Part shown: one piece after another, positions 51,216 to 61,800 of the stretch
Numbering within the stretch: the first letter of the stretch is position 1
Layout: every line of letters starts with the position of its first letter
Source: Mesorhizobium hawassense
Lineage (GTDB): Bacteria; Pseudomonadota; Alphaproteobacteria; Rhizobiales; Rhizobiaceae
Assembly (NCBI RefSeq): GCF_003289945.1
Contig: NZ_QMBP01000009.1
Location: 62,001 to 126,000 of the forward strand
Length of the DNA stretch: 64,000 bases
Direction: 5' to 3'
Translations under genes and position numbers: made by a program
The notes under the pieces: model-generated
Seen by the model: only the letters and a program-made list of their open reading frames with translations
Databases searched by the model: none
Told to the model about the DNA's origin: nothing

Positions 51216-51869
51216 CTAAATCACCGCCGCGACGCTGCGCAGTATCGGCTGCAGCCTGACCATGCCGATGTCCTCGCGCTCGAAACGGCTGCCGACCTTG
51301 GTGAGCTTGGCCAGCACCTGCTCGCCCTCCTCCGGGCCGATCGGCGCGATGACGATACCGCCGCTCGACAGTTGGTCGAGCAGGAAGCGCGGCAGGCTGT
51401 CGAAGGCGGCCCAGGCGACGATGCGGTCGAACGGCCCTTCATTGGGCAGGCCGTTGGAACCGTCGGCCTGGCGGGCGATGATGTTGCTGATGGCGAGCGC
51501 CTCGAAGCGCTGCTTTGCCTGCTCGGTGAGCGTCTTGTAACGGTCGATGGTGATGATGCGCGCAGCAAGCCGCGACATGACCGCGGCCGTGTAGCCCGAG
51601 CCGGTGCCGATCTCGAGCACGCGGTTGCCCGGCTCGATATGAAGCGCGGCGATCACCGCCGCCTGCAGATCGGCGCCCTCGATCGCCTCGCCGCATTCGA
51701 TCGGCAGCATGCCGTCCGACCAGGCGATCGCGTGGAACTGGGCCGACAAGAAGCCGCGCCGCGGCGTCGCCTCGAAAGCGGCGACCAACGGCTTCGGCGC
51801 CGTCCCCCTGCCCCGCAGCCTGAGCAGGAAAGCGGCAAACCCCTCGCGGTCGTCGAGGCCCGTATTCAT
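51216..51869 (-). CDS. pcm: Protein-L-isoaspartate O-methyltransferase
   Basis: 217 residues. The SAM-binding motif is VLEIGTGSGYTAAVMSRLA, followed by ITIDRY and ADGSNGLPNEGPFDRIVAWAA; the N-terminus has RGFLSAQFHAIAWSDGMLPI. The enzyme starts repair of isoaspartyl residues in aged proteins. Its start overlaps the end of surE by four bases, the common surE-pcm pair. Confidence 0.93.
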   Translation of the reverse strand: MNTGLDDREGFAAFLLRLRGRGTAPKPLVAAFEATPRRGFLSAQFHAIAWSDGMLPIECGEAIEGADLQAAVIAALHIEPGNRVLEIGTGSGYTAAVMSRLAARIITIDRYKTLTEQAKQRFEALAISNIIARQADGSNGLPNEGPFDRIVAWAAFDSLPRFLLDQLSSGGIVIAPIGPEEGEQVLAKLTKVGSRFEREDIGMVRLQPILRSVAAVI

Positions 51870-52624
51870 GCCAATGCCTTGGTCAGTTGGTCGCGGAGTT
51901 CATGGGCGGTGAGGTCGAGCTGCAGCGGCGTCACCGAAACCAGCCGGTTGCGCATTGCGTGGAGGTCGGTGCCCTTCTTGCCCTCGACCGGCTCGCGGCC
52001 GAAGCGCAGCCAATAGTAAGGCAGGCCGCGCCCGTCGCGGCGTTCGTCGACCCACAGGCTGTGCACCAGCTTGCCTTGCGAGGTGACGACGGTGCCCTCG
52101 ACTTCGTCGGGCGCACAGTTGGGGAAATTGACGTTGAGCAGCACGCCTTCCGGTAACGGCGTTTCCACCAGCCTCTTCAACAACGCAGGCGCCAGCGTCT
52201 CGGTCGTCTCATAAGGAACGACACGGTCCTCGCCGACATAGGAATAGGCCTGGCTCACCGCGATCGAGCGCACGCCGAGCAGCGCGCCCTCCATGGCGCC
52301 CGCCACGGTGCCGGAATAGGTCACGTCGTCGGCGATGTTGGCGCCGGAATTGACACCGGACAGGATGAGGTCCGGCGGTCCGGGCAGGATCTTTTTCGTG
52401 CCCATGATGACGCAGTCGGTCGGCGTGCCGCGCACGGCATAATGCTTCTCGCCGATCTTGCGCAGCCGGAGCGGTTCCGAAATCGACAGCGAATGCGCGT
52501 AGCCGGACTGGTCCTGCTCCGGCGCGACCACCCAGACATCGTCCGACAGCGTGCGGGCGATGCGTTCGAGCGACGCCAGCCCCTCGGCATGGATGCCGTC
52601 GTCATTGGTCAGCAGGATGCGCAT
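51866..52624 (-). CDS. surE: 5'/3'-nucleotidase SurE
   Basis: 252 residues from ATG 52624. MRILLTNDDGIHAEG supplies the metal-binding Asp pair, then APEQDQSGYAHSLS, and LILSGVNSGANIADDVTYSGTV. It removes phosphate from nucleoside monophosphates and possibly exopolyphosphate, and is linked to stationary-phase survival. It lies four bases after serS and overlaps pcm. Confidence 0.95.
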   Translation of the reverse strand: MRILLTNDDGIHAEGLASLERIARTLSDDVWVVAPEQDQSGYAHSLSISEPLRLRKIGEKHYAVRGTPTDCVIMGTKKILPGPPDLILSGVNSGANIADDVTYSGTVAGAMEGALLGVRSIAVSQAYSYVGEDRVVPYETTETLAPALLKRLVETPLPEGVLLNVNFPNCAPDEVEGTVVTSQGKLVHSLWVDERRDGRGLPYYWLRFGREPVEGKKGTDLHAMRNRLVSVTPLQLDLTAHELRDQLTKALA

Positions 52625-52628
52625 GGAT

Positions 52629-53933
52629 TCACTTCGGACCGATCTTGACCAGACCACCCATGTAAGGCCGCAGCACTTCAGGAATGGTTACGCTGCCGTC
52701 TTCATTCTGGTAGTTTTCGATGACGGCAATAAGAGCGCGGCCGACCGCCGTGCCGGAGCCATTGAGCGTGTGGACGAAGCGGTTGCCCTTGCCGTCCTTG
52801 TCCTTGTAGCGGGCATCCATGCGTCTGGCCTGGAAATCGCCACAGACCGAGCAGGACGAGATCTCGCGATAGGCGTTCTGGCCGGGCAGCCAGACCTCGA
52901 TATCGTAGGTCTTGCGCGCGCCGAAACCCATGTCGCCGGTGCAGAGCGTGACCGTGCGGAACGGCAGGCCAAGCCGCTTCAGAACCTCCTCGGCGCATTG
53001 CGTCATGCGCTCATGCTCGGCGAGCGAGCTTTCCTGGTCGGTGACCGACACCAGCTCGACCTTGTAAAACTGGTGCTGGCGCAGCATGCCGCGCGTGTCG
53101 CGGCCGGCCGAACCCGCTTCCGAGCGGAAGCACGGCGTCAGCGCCGTGTAGCGCAACGGCAGTTTTTCGTGGGCCGTGATCTCTTCGCGCACGAGGTTGG
53201 TGAGCGGCACTTCGGCGGTCGGGATCAGGCCGAGCCGCCCATCGCCATGCGGCGTGAAGAACAGGTCTTCCTCGAACTTCGGCAGTTGGTTGGTGCCGAA
53301 CAGCACCTCGTCGCGCACCATCAGGGGCGGGATGACCTCTTCATAGCCGTGCTCGGTCGTGTGCAGGTCGAGCATGAACTGGCCAAGCGCCCGCTCCAGG
53401 CGCGCCAATTGGCTTTTCAGCACTGTAAAGCGCGCGCCGGACAGTTTTGCCGCCCGCTCGAAATCCATCATGCCGAGCGCTTCGCCGACCTCGAAATGCT
53501 CCTTCACCCAGTTCGGACGCGTCGGCACCTCGCCGACGATGCGCTTGACGACATTGTCGTGCTCGTCCTTGCCGACCGGCACATCCTCCAGCGGGACGTT
53601 GGGAAGCACCGCAAGCGCGTCGCTCAGCGCCTTGTCGAGCTCGCGCTCGCGCGCCTCGCCGTTCTGGATGAACGCCTTGATATCGCTGACTTCGCTCTTG
53701 AGCTTTTCAGCAAGCGCCGCATCGCCCGAGCGCATGGCATTGCCGATCTCCTTCGAGGCGGCGTTGCGGCGCTCCTGCTTGACCTGCAACTCCGTCAGAT
53801 GTTCGCGCCGCGCCTCGTCCCCGGCGACCAGATCGTCGACCGTGGACTGCGCCTCGCCCGCCGACCACGAGCGCTTCATCAGCGCCTCGACAAGGGCCTT
53901 CGGGTTGTCGCGAATCCATTTGATATCAAGCAT
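52629..53933 (-). CDS. serS: Seryl-tRNA synthetase
   Basis: 434 residues. The N-terminal long coiled-coil arm (about 30-105) binds the tRNA long variable arm. Class II motifs are in the catalytic part: motif 2 FRSEAGSAGRDTRGMLRQHQ, motif 3 NGSGTAVGRALIAVIEN. GAGG is upstream of the ATG. It charges tRNA-Ser and starts the serS-surE-pcm unit. Confidence 0.96.
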   Translation of the reverse strand: MLDIKWIRDNPKALVEALMKRSWSAGEAQSTVDDLVAGDEARREHLTELQVKQERRNAASKEIGNAMRSGDAALAEKLKSEVSDIKAFIQNGEARERELDKALSDALAVLPNVPLEDVPVGKDEHDNVVKRIVGEVPTRPNWVKEHFEVGEALGMMDFERAAKLSGARFTVLKSQLARLERALGQFMLDLHTTEHGYEEVIPPLMVRDEVLFGTNQLPKFEEDLFFTPHGDGRLGLIPTAEVPLTNLVREEITAHEKLPLRYTALTPCFRSEAGSAGRDTRGMLRQHQFYKVELVSVTDQESSLAEHERMTQCAEEVLKRLGLPFRTVTLCTGDMGFGARKTYDIEVWLPGQNAYREISSCSVCGDFQARRMDARYKDKDGKGNRFVHTLNGSGTAVGRALIAVIENYQNEDGSVTIPEVLRPYMGGLVKIGPK

Positions 53934-54038
53934 GGTCGATCCTCAAGGTAAGGATCGTGGGCGTAAACCGCATCCGTCATCGATGCAAGACGGCGGCCGA
54001 GCCGACCGCCGCGATTTTCCCGGCCTGAGCGGCTCTGC

Positions 54039-54908
54039 CTAGGTCGAGGAGGCGTCCGGCGTGTTGCTCGAGACCGAGCTGTTCTCCGCCTCTTGCTGCT
54101 GCTCGCGCGCCAGACGATCGCGCGCCTGGCTGCGCTCGATCATGCGCGAAGACCAGATGGCGACTTCGTAGAGGATGATCGTCGGGATCGCGAGGCCGCA
54201 CTGGCTCATCGGGTCGGGCGGCGTCAGCACAGCGGCGACGACGAAGGAAAGCACGATCGCCCATTTGCGCTTCTCGGCCAGCGCCTGCGACGACAATATG
54301 CCGACGCGCGTCAAAAGGCTGGTCACCACCGGCAGCTGGAACACCAGGCCGAAGGAGAAGATCAGCGTCATGATCAGGCTGAGATATTCCGACACCTTCG
54401 GCAGCAGCGAAATTTGCACCTGGTCGTTGGTGCCGGCTTGCTGCATGGCCAGGAAGAACCACATCACCATCGGGGTGAAGAAGAAATAGACCAGCGAGGC
54501 GCCCATCAGGAACAGGATGGGCGACGCGATCAGGAACGGCAGGAAGGCGTTGCGCTCGTTCTTGTAGAGGCCGGGCGCGATGAACTTGTAGATCTGCGTG
54601 GCGATCAACGGAAAGGCGATCACCATGCCGCCGAACATGGCGAGCTTCACCTGGGTGAAGAAGAACTCCTGCGGCGCGGTATAGATCAGCTCGACCTTGT
54701 GCGGGTCGAGCCCGGCCCATTGCGTCGCCCATTTGAACGGGATGACGAGAAGGTTGAACAGGCGCTTGGCGAAAAAGAAGCAGACCAGGAAGGCGATGAA
54801 GAAACCGCCCAGCGACCAGATCAGGCGGCGGCGCAGCTCGATCAGATGTTCGATCAGCGGCGCGGACGATTTCTCGATTTCTTCCTTCTCCTTGTCCGAA
54901 ACGCTCAC
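54039..54908 (-). CDS. tatC: Sec-independent translocase TatC
   Basis: 289 residues. Six membrane helices follow a cytoplasmic N-terminus with PLIEHLIELRRRLIWSL. Conserved TatC features include EFFFTQVKLAMFGG and the Pro-rich VVAAVLTPPDPMSQ. TatC recognises twin-arginine signals such as those of the two sulfatases. The start overlaps tatB by four bases. Confidence 0.96.
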   Translation of the reverse strand: MSVSDKEKEEIEKSSAPLIEHLIELRRRLIWSLGGFFIAFLVCFFFAKRLFNLLVIPFKWATQWAGLDPHKVELIYTAPQEFFFTQVKLAMFGGMVIAFPLIATQIYKFIAPGLYKNERNAFLPFLIASPILFLMGASLVYFFFTPMVMWFFLAMQQAGTNDQVQISLLPKVSEYLSLIMTLIFSFGLVFQLPVVTSLLTRVGILSSQALAEKRKWAIVLSFVVAAVLTPPDPMSQCGLAIPTIILYEVAIWSSRMIERSQARDRLAREQQQEAENSSVSSNTPDASST

Positions 54909-55627
54909 TTGGTGTCGCCCGCCATCTTCTTGCTGTCGGTTGCCTTCTTCGCGGCCGGCTTCTTCGTAGCGGCAGGCTTTGCCTCAGCCTTGGGCGCGGC
55001 CTTCCTGGCGGGCGCGGCGGCTTTCGCGGGAGCCGGCGCGGATTTGGCCGGCGCCTTTGCAGTCGATGCCTGCGACGCCGCTGCCGTCTTCGCAGTGCCA
55101 CCAGCCGTCTTTGCCCTGACGGTCGCCCTTTTCGCCGGCTGGGCCGGCACGGCGGCGGTAACCGGTGCGGTGACGGAGGCGTCGGTCATGGCCGGGAAGA
55201 TCGGCGCTGCCGGAGCGACCTCGGCGCCGTTGCCACCGGGCATATCCGTGGCGCCATTTTTCAGCGGCTCGGCGGCTTGCGGCGTCTCCGCGGCCGGCGC
55301 CGTCGGATCGGCGGCCGGCTTGGGCTTCATCATCGTATCGACGCCGGCGCGCACATCGGCCGCTGCCTGTTCGAACGGATTGAGCTGCTTGCGCACCTCG
55401 TTCAATGGATTGAGGCCCCGAAGACTGTCGATCGAACTCTTCACGTCGTCGAGTTCGGCTTCCTTGAGCGCCTCGTTGAACTGCTTCTGGAAGTCGCCGG
55501 CCATGGCCCGCAATTTCGCTGCGGTGCGGCCGAAGGTGCGCAGCATGTTGGGCAAATCCTTCGGCCCGACGACCACGATCATGACGACCGCGATCACCAG
55601 CAGTTCGCTCCAGCCGACTTCAAACAT
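54905..55627 (-). CDS. tatB: Twin-arginine translocase subunit TatB
   Basis: 240 residues. The N-terminal helix is MFEVGWSELLVIAVVMIVVV with GPKDLP at its end, followed by an amphipathic helix (LRTFGRTAAKLRAMAGDFQK). The C-terminal 130 residues are Ala/Pro/Lys-rich and disordered, ending in repeats of APARKAAPKAEAKP. This tail is longer than the family core and seems poorly constrained. Confidence 0.94.
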   Translation of the reverse strand: MFEVGWSELLVIAVVMIVVVGPKDLPNMLRTFGRTAAKLRAMAGDFQKQFNEALKEAELDDVKSSIDSLRGLNPLNEVRKQLNPFEQAAADVRAGVDTMMKPKPAADPTAPAAETPQAAEPLKNGATDMPGGNGAEVAPAAPIFPAMTDASVTAPVTAAVPAQPAKRATVRAKTAGGTAKTAAASQASTAKAPAKSAPAPAKAAAPARKAAPKAEAKPAATKKPAAKKATDSKKMAGDTK

Positions 55628-55671
55628 GGCAATCTATTCCAACGAGAGCTGTTCCAACGAGAGCCTGGAGC

Positions 55672-55890
55672 TCAGCTCTTGCTGACCTTTTCCTTGCCCG
55701 GCGAAACGGTCTCGTCGGCACGATGCTCGACGGTACGCTTATCGTCGGCGTCGTCGTCTGCCATGCCCTTCTTGAAGCTCTTGATGCCCTTGGCCATGTC
55801 GCCCATCAGTTCCGGGATCTTGCCGCGGCCGAACACCAGAAGCACGATGACCAGCACGATCATCCAGTGCCAAATCGAAAATGAACCCAT
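55672..55890 (-). CDS. tatA: Twin-arginine translocase subunit TatA
   Basis: 72 residues from ATG 55890. FSIWHWMIVLVIVLLVFGRG is the membrane helix with the FGRGKIPELMGDMAKGI hinge and amphipathic helix. It forms the ring that passes folded proteins. It is 44 bases before tatB in the tatABC operon. Confidence 0.95.
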   Translation of the reverse strand: MGSFSIWHWMIVLVIVLLVFGRGKIPELMGDMAKGIKSFKKGMADDDADDKRTVEHRADETVSPGKEKVSKS

Positions 55891-56069
55891 TGCCAATCTC
55901 TCTCGAATGTTTTCCCTGGCGATGATCTATGCGTTTTCGCACGGGGATTCAAACACAACCGCCACGAAGTTGATAAAATGGCTAGCGGATGTCACGCACT
56001 TTCGGCGTGACCGGCTTGCTACCAATCCGCGCAGCCTCTGCTAATAGACCATTCGCGGCGATTTGATGA

Positions 56070-56825
56070 TCATTCGTCGGTGACGCGCGGCGTCAGCAGC
56101 CCGAGTTCCTCGAGGTCGATATCGGTCAGCGCGTCCTCGTCCTCGGTCAGCGCGTCGGGGTCAGCCGGCGGCACCGGCATCGAGAAGTTGGAAGGCATGC
56201 GCGTCGAGAGCAGCCCCGCGCCCTTCAACTCTTCCATGCCGGGTAGGTCACGGATTTCCTCCAGCGCGAAATGATCGAGGAAAGCGTCCGTCGTGCCATA
56301 GGTCACCGGCCGCCCAGGCGTGCGGCGGCGGCCGCGCATCCTGACCCATTCCGTTTCCAGCAGCGTGTCCAGCGTACCCTTCGACGTCTCCACGCCTCTG
56401 ATGTCTTCGATTTCGGCGCGCGTGACCGGCTGGTGATAGGCAATGATCGCCAGCACTTCGAGCGCCGCGCGCGAAAGCTTCCTTTGCTGGACGGAGTCCC
56501 GGCTCATCAGGAAGGCCAGATCGCCGGCGGTGCGGAAGGCCCAGGCCTCGCCGACCCGCACCAGGTTGACGCCGCGCTTGGCATAGATTTCCTGCAGGTC
56601 CGCCATTGCGGCGGCGATGTTGACGCCATCGGGCAGGCGCGCGGCGAGCTGCTTTTCGCTCACCGGCTCGGCGCTGGCGAAAATGATCGCCTCGGCCATG
56701 CGCACGGCTTCCGATAGTTGCAGCCGCTCGGCGGGGTTCTCGAGCGAACCCTGCTCGGCCATCTCGTCTTCCGGCTCATCCTCGACCTTGAACGGGATGA
56801 CCGAAGCGTTGGCGCGTTCGCTCAT
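56070..56825 (-). CDS. scpB: Segregation and condensation protein B
   Basis: 251 residues. Two winged-helix domains: MAEAIIFASAEPVSEKQLA and the conserved ALEVLAIIAYHQPVTRAEIE, then VTYGTTDAFLDHFALEEI. It binds ScpA and the SMC ATPase in chromosome segregation. The C-terminal 40 residues are acidic. Its start overlaps scpA by four bases. Confidence 0.95.
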   Translation of the reverse strand: MSERANASVIPFKVEDEPEDEMAEQGSLENPAERLQLSEAVRMAEAIIFASAEPVSEKQLAARLPDGVNIAAAMADLQEIYAKRGVNLVRVGEAWAFRTAGDLAFLMSRDSVQQRKLSRAALEVLAIIAYHQPVTRAEIEDIRGVETSKGTLDTLLETEWVRMRGRRRTPGRPVTYGTTDAFLDHFALEEIRDLPGMEELKGAGLLSTRMPSNFSMPVPPADPDALTEDEDALTDIDLEELGLLTPRVTDE

Positions 56826-57664
56826 GATACCACCTCGACTGCCCTTAACCCTTGCGCGCGGCCGCGCAGATAGATCGGCGCGAACACCTGATCCTGCCGC
56901 AGTTCCAGTTTGCCCTCGCGCACCATTTCGAGCGTCGCGGCGAAGGAACTGGCCATCGCCGTCCGCTTCTCTTCCGGCGCCGCCAGATATTCGATCAGGA
57001 AACTGTCGAGCGCCGTCCAGTCGCCGACGTCGCCGATCAGCCTTGCCAGCACCTCACGAGCATCCTTGAGCGACCACACGGCGCGCCGGGCGATCGTCAC
57101 ATTGTTGATCGCCTGCTTCTGGCGCTGCTGCGCATAGGCGGTGAGCAGGTCGTAGAGCGAGGCCGAAAAGCTGTTGCGCTTCTCGATGATGACCATTTCC
57201 GGCATTCCGCGCGCGAAGACGTCGCGACCGAGGCGGTTGCGGTTGACCAGTCGCGCCGAGGCGTCGCGCATGGCTTCCAGCCGCTTCAGCCGGAATTGCA
57301 GCACCGCCGCCAGTTCCTCGCCGCTTTCGCCCTCTTCGCCGGGCTGTTTCGGGATCAACAGCTTCGACTTCAGGAAGGCAAGCCATGCCGCCATCACCAG
57401 ATAATCGGCGGCGAGCTCCAATCTGAGTGCCCGCACTTTTTCGATGAAAGCCAGATATTGCTCGGCGAGCGCCAGGATTGAAATGCGCGCCAGATCGACC
57501 TTCTGGTTGCGGGCAAGATGCAGCAAAAGATCGAGCGGGCCTTCGAAGCCTGCCACGTCGACGACCAGCGACGGGTCGCCGGTAAGGCGGGAATCGTCGT
57601 TCTCGGCCCACAGACGGTCCATCGGTGCGGCCTTCGCGGCCTTCACTTCCAATGTCTCCGCCAC
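56822..57664 (-). CDS. scpA: Segregation and condensation protein A (kleisin)
   Basis: 280 residues. FEGPLDLLLHLARNQKVDLA and ISILALAEQYLAFIEK, then ADYLVMAAWLAFLKSKLLIP form the N-terminal SMC-neck-binding part. The C-terminal winged helix includes MVREGKLELRQDQVFAPIYL. It bridges the two SMC heads. It lies 20 bases after nagZ. Confidence 0.95.
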   Translation of the reverse strand: MAETLEVKAAKAAPMDRLWAENDDSRLTGDPSLVVDVAGFEGPLDLLLHLARNQKVDLARISILALAEQYLAFIEKVRALRLELAADYLVMAAWLAFLKSKLLIPKQPGEEGESGEELAAVLQFRLKRLEAMRDASARLVNRNRLGRDVFARGMPEMVIIEKRNSFSASLYDLLTAYAQQRQKQAINNVTIARRAVWSLKDAREVLARLIGDVGDWTALDSFLIEYLAAPEEKRTAMASSFAATLEMVREGKLELRQDQVFAPIYLRGRAQGLRAVEVVS

Positions 57665-57684
57665 TTGCCTTTCGTCCCTTCGGT

Positions 57685-58704
57685 TCAGACCACCGCTTCG
57701 AAATAGGTGGCAAATTCGGCGCGTATCGCGGTTTCGTCGGCGACGTCGCGGTTCTTTATATAGGTCAGCGCCCGCTCCGCGCGTTGCAAGGACTTGCCCG
57801 TGAGCGCCGTCGTGCGCGACGCGATCCCCGACATTTCCTCGAAAACGCCGTTGCAGTGAAGGACGAGATCGCAGCCGGCCGCAAGGATCGAGGCCGCCTT
57901 TGTCGGGAAATCCCCAGAAAGTGCCTTCATCGAGGTGTCGTCGCTCATCAGCAGCCCGTCGAAACCGATCGCGCCGCGGATCACCTGATCGACGACCTTG
58001 GCGGAAGTCGTCGCCGGGTTGTCGGGGTCGACGGCGCTGTAGACGACATGCGCAGTCATCGCCATCGGCAGCGCGTTGAGCGCCTTGAACGGGGCGAAAT
58101 CATGCCGGCGCAGCTCCTTGAGCGGCGTATCGACGGTCGGCAGCGCGAAATGCGTGTCGGCAAAGGCGCGGCCGTGGCCGGGAATATGCTTCATCACCGG
58201 CAGCACGCCGCCGGACATCAAGCCCTCGGCCGAAGCTCGGCCAAGCTCGACCACGGCGTTGGGCTCCTTGCCGTAGGCACGCGCGCCGATGACGTCGCTG
58301 GCGCCTTCGACCGGAACGTCGAGCACCGGCAGGCAGTCGGCGGTGATGCCCAGCCTGGAGAGATCGAAGGCGTGCAGCCGCGCCATCAGCCAGGCGGCGC
58401 GGCGGCCGGCCTCACGATCCTCGCGCCACAACGCGCCGAGCGCGCCGCCGGCCGGATAGTTCGGCGCCAGCGGTGGACGCAGCCGCTGCACCCTCCCGCC
58501 TTCCTGGTCGATGAAGACCGGCGCGTCGGGGCGGCCGACGCAGTCCCGCATCGAGGCAACCAGGTCGCGGATCTGCCCGGCCTCGCCGATATTGCGCGCA
58601 AACAGGATGAAGCCCCACGGACGTTCATCGCGATAGAAGCGGATTTCGTCTTCGGTGAGGGATTTCCCGGCGCAGCCGAGGATCATGGATTTTGATTCGC
58701 TCAT
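57685..58704 (-). CDS. nagZ: Beta-N-acetylglucosaminidase NagZ (GH3)
   Basis: 339 residues from ATG 58704. GH3 landmarks: FIDQEGGRVQRLR, then PVLDVPVEGASDVIGAR, KHIPGHGRAFADTH with the catalytic His/Asp loop, and the nucleophile Asp in GLLMSDDTSMKALSG. It removes GlcNAc from muropeptides in the cytoplasm for recycling. It is between the SPOR protein and scpA. Confidence 0.94.
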   Translation of the reverse strand: MSESKSMILGCAGKSLTEDEIRFYRDERPWGFILFARNIGEAGQIRDLVASMRDCVGRPDAPVFIDQEGGRVQRLRPPLAPNYPAGGALGALWREDREAGRRAAWLMARLHAFDLSRLGITADCLPVLDVPVEGASDVIGARAYGKEPNAVVELGRASAEGLMSGGVLPVMKHIPGHGRAFADTHFALPTVDTPLKELRRHDFAPFKALNALPMAMTAHVVYSAVDPDNPATTSAKVVDQVIRGAIGFDGLLMSDDTSMKALSGDFPTKAASILAAGCDLVLHCNGVFEEMSGIASRTTALTGKSLQRAERALTYIKNRDVADETAIRAEFATYFEAVV

Positions 58705-58786
58705 GCACCGAAGCTTAAGGCTTTGGCCGGGCAAAGGGAATCACCCCTGCCCTGCGCGCCGCCAAAGCCCACAACCGTCCACAACG

Positions 58787-58823
58787 AAAAGCCGGCGCGG
58801 CTTTTTCGGCGGCGCCGGCTTTG
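58787..58823 (-). terminator. Terminator-like hairpin after the SPOR gene
   Basis: GCCGGCGC and GCGCCGGC pair around a 15-17 base loop; on the minus strand TTTTCG follows. It lies 17 bases after the SPOR-protein stop and before nagZ. Confidence 0.55.
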
Positions 58824-58839
58824 CGAAGTTGAACTCGGA

Positions 58840-61800
58840 TCAGCGCGACACGAAGCAGTTGCCGCCGGCAGCCTTGTAGCTGGTGCAGAGCGCGATCGCA
58901 TCGTTGCGCGACTTGGCCGGAACGCGAACCCGGTAGAACGTGCCCTTGCCCGCGACTTCCGCCTTGACGATGCTGGCCGTGCGGCCGGAAAGCACGCTGC
59001 CGTAGCGGCGCTGCAGGTCCTGATAGGTCGACTGCGCACTTTCCACCGTCGGCTGCGAGGCAATCTGCATCGACCATGAGCCGCCACCGGCGGCCGACGC
59101 CGGGTCGATGGACGCGACCTGGTCCGGCTTGACCTCGCCGACGATATCGACCGGCTGGTCAGACGGACGCGCCGGCGCCACCGGCACCACGGCCGGCGTG
59201 TCGGCCGACTGCGCCTTGGCTTCAGTCTTCTTCAAAGGTTTCGCGGGTTTCACTGCCGGCGCAGCGGTCTGGTCCGCCTGGTCCGCATTGTCGGAAGCCA
59301 CGGTTCCCGTCTGCTGGCCGTCGGAGGCCGGCGCAACATGCTGCGGCGCCGGATCGCTCGGCTCTGCGGCGGCGACCTTCGGCGCGGCCGGAGCCGGGTC
59401 TTCGCGCGGCACCAGCGAGCCGTCGGGCTTCACCATCATGGTCTTTACCTTGCGCGGCGCAACGGCAACGACGTCGTTGCTGGCCCCGTTGTCGGCATCC
59501 TGCTGCAGCACCTGGGCGATGCGGTCTTCCGACTTGGGCGCCGGCGCAGCCGGCTGTGCGCCATCAGCCGCGGCCGATTGCGCGCTCTCCGGCGCGGCCG
59601 GCTGGGCGCTTTCCGGTACCGCCGCTTGCGCGACGCCAGGCAATGCCGTGTCGGGCTTGGCAGCGGCATCGGCGCCAGCCGAGGCGTCGGTATCATTGGG
59701 TGAAAGATCGACCACACGGCTCTGCGGCGGTTCCTTCGAGGCCAGGTCGACGGGCTGTTCGGTGGTGTTTACCAGCTTCTGCTGCACCGGCTCGGCGGGC
59801 TTGGCCGCGCCACCGCCCTTGGCCACCGCGTCATAAACCTTGTTGTCCTGGTTCGGCACCACCGCGCCGCCCGGATTTTCGGGCTTCACCTTGATCGGCG
59901 AATTGTCGGCCTTGACGATCACCGGAGCTTCGCTGCCGCCCTTGCCGCCGAAGGAGAAGGCTAGCGCACCAAGGCCGCCGAGAACCACCACGGCGCCGAC
60001 CAGCGCCCCGATCATCATGCTGCGACGCCGCGGCTGTGCCGCCTCGCGCTCGGCGAGGCCGGGGATCGCCATCGCCTCTTCAAGCTCGGGATCGTAGTCG
60101 AGCTCGTCGGTAGCGAATTCGGCCGTCTGCGAAACCGGCCGGTTGCCGGGCAGATCGTCGGCGTCGTAATCGTTCGCCGCGGCAAACGAAGCCGGGGCGG
60201 CTGGAGCCGCCGGAGCCTCGGCACGCAGATCGCGACGGTCATAGCCGTTGAAGCCAGCATCGTGGGATTCTTCATAGCCCCGGCTCTGCGCGGGCACCGA
60301 TGCAATGTCGGTCGCGTTCATGTCGGTGAGCAGGCTGGCGAACTCCGCATCGAGGTCGTCATAGGCGGTTGCCGCCGGCTGATCCTCCTCGAAGCTGAGC
60401 TCCGGAATGTCGAGATCGTCGGCCAGCGCGACGACGCGCTCCGGAACATCGACGGTCTCGACGTCCGGCACGTCGTCATGCTGGGGGGGCTGCGGCGCTG
60501 GCATCGGGGCCGGCGCCGGCTTGGCATAGGCGGAATAGTCCGGCGCCGGTTCGCTGCGGTAGGCAGGCGTCGTCATCTGCAGCGACGCTGAAGGCGCTGC
60601 CATCTGCACTAGCGCCGCGGGCGCCGGCTGCGCCGCAAACGAAGCTTGCACGGGCGGAGCGGCGGTCGGGGTCGAACGGCCCCACGACCTGGACGGTTCC
60701 GCAGGCGTCGAATGCAACCATTCGGACGAATTGGTCGGAGACCTCACCGTAGCGGCAGCCGCCTGCTCGGCCTCGATACTCCGGTCGAAAGCGGCGCCGA
60801 AATCGTCGTCGAAATCGACTTCGGGCTCGGTCTTGGCCGAGGCCGCGAAATCCTGGCGATCAAGCTCGCTGGCGAGCAAGTCGTCCAGGCCGTTGTCGAC
60901 CGGCTCGACGCCCCGGCCATTCTGCGCGGGCTGATCCTCGTCGATATCCCAATCGAGATTGTCGGCGGCGGCCTTCCCGCTCGCGTAACCGGCAGGTTCA
61001 GAAACCAGCCGTGGCGCCGCAACAGGCTCCTTGACCACAGGCATCGGCCGCGCGGTCATGGCGCCGAGCAACGCATTGAGCTCGTCTTCCAGGCTGCGCT
61101 CGCTGGCGGCCGGCTTTGGCGGCGCGACGACTGCGACCGGCTGAACCGGAGCGGCGACGACGGGGGCTGGCTCGGCCATGGCCGGCTGCACCGCGGCGGG
61201 CTCCACGGCCGGAGCTTGAGGTTCCTCGTTCAGCGCATCGCGGAAGCTCAGCTCGAAATCGTCCTCAAGGGTCAGCGCGGAGGTAGGCTCGGGCGCGGCG
61301 AACTCAGGCTCGGGCTCGGCGGCGAAATGCTCCGGCGCGGTCGGCGCCTCGACCATCGGCGCCGGCTCGTCGTCGAGCGATAGCTCCGGCTCCTGGTCCT
61401 GGCCGAGATTCATATCTTGGCCGATATCCAGATCGACATCGCTTATCGCCTGATCGAAATGATCGGTAAAATCATCTTCGGAGATCAGCGAAGCACCGGC
61501 ATGGGCTTCGACCGCCTCCGTGGCCTGTTCAGGGTGCTCCGGCTCGTGGTTCTCGAACGACAGCTCGTCTTCGAGCGACATCTGGACCGCATTGTCGAAA
61601 TCGGCGTCGAACGCCTCTTCGCTGGCGGCCTGCACGGCTTCGACGGCATCCTGACGGGTGTCGACCGGCTCGTGATATTCGGGCGCGGCGGGCTGGTGAT
61701 GGTCGAGCTGGAAATCCTGATCCAGCGACGCTGCCATCTCCTCGTCGATCGGAAGGTCATCCTCGAGCGCCGAGACATCCAGCGAACTGGCGACCGCCTT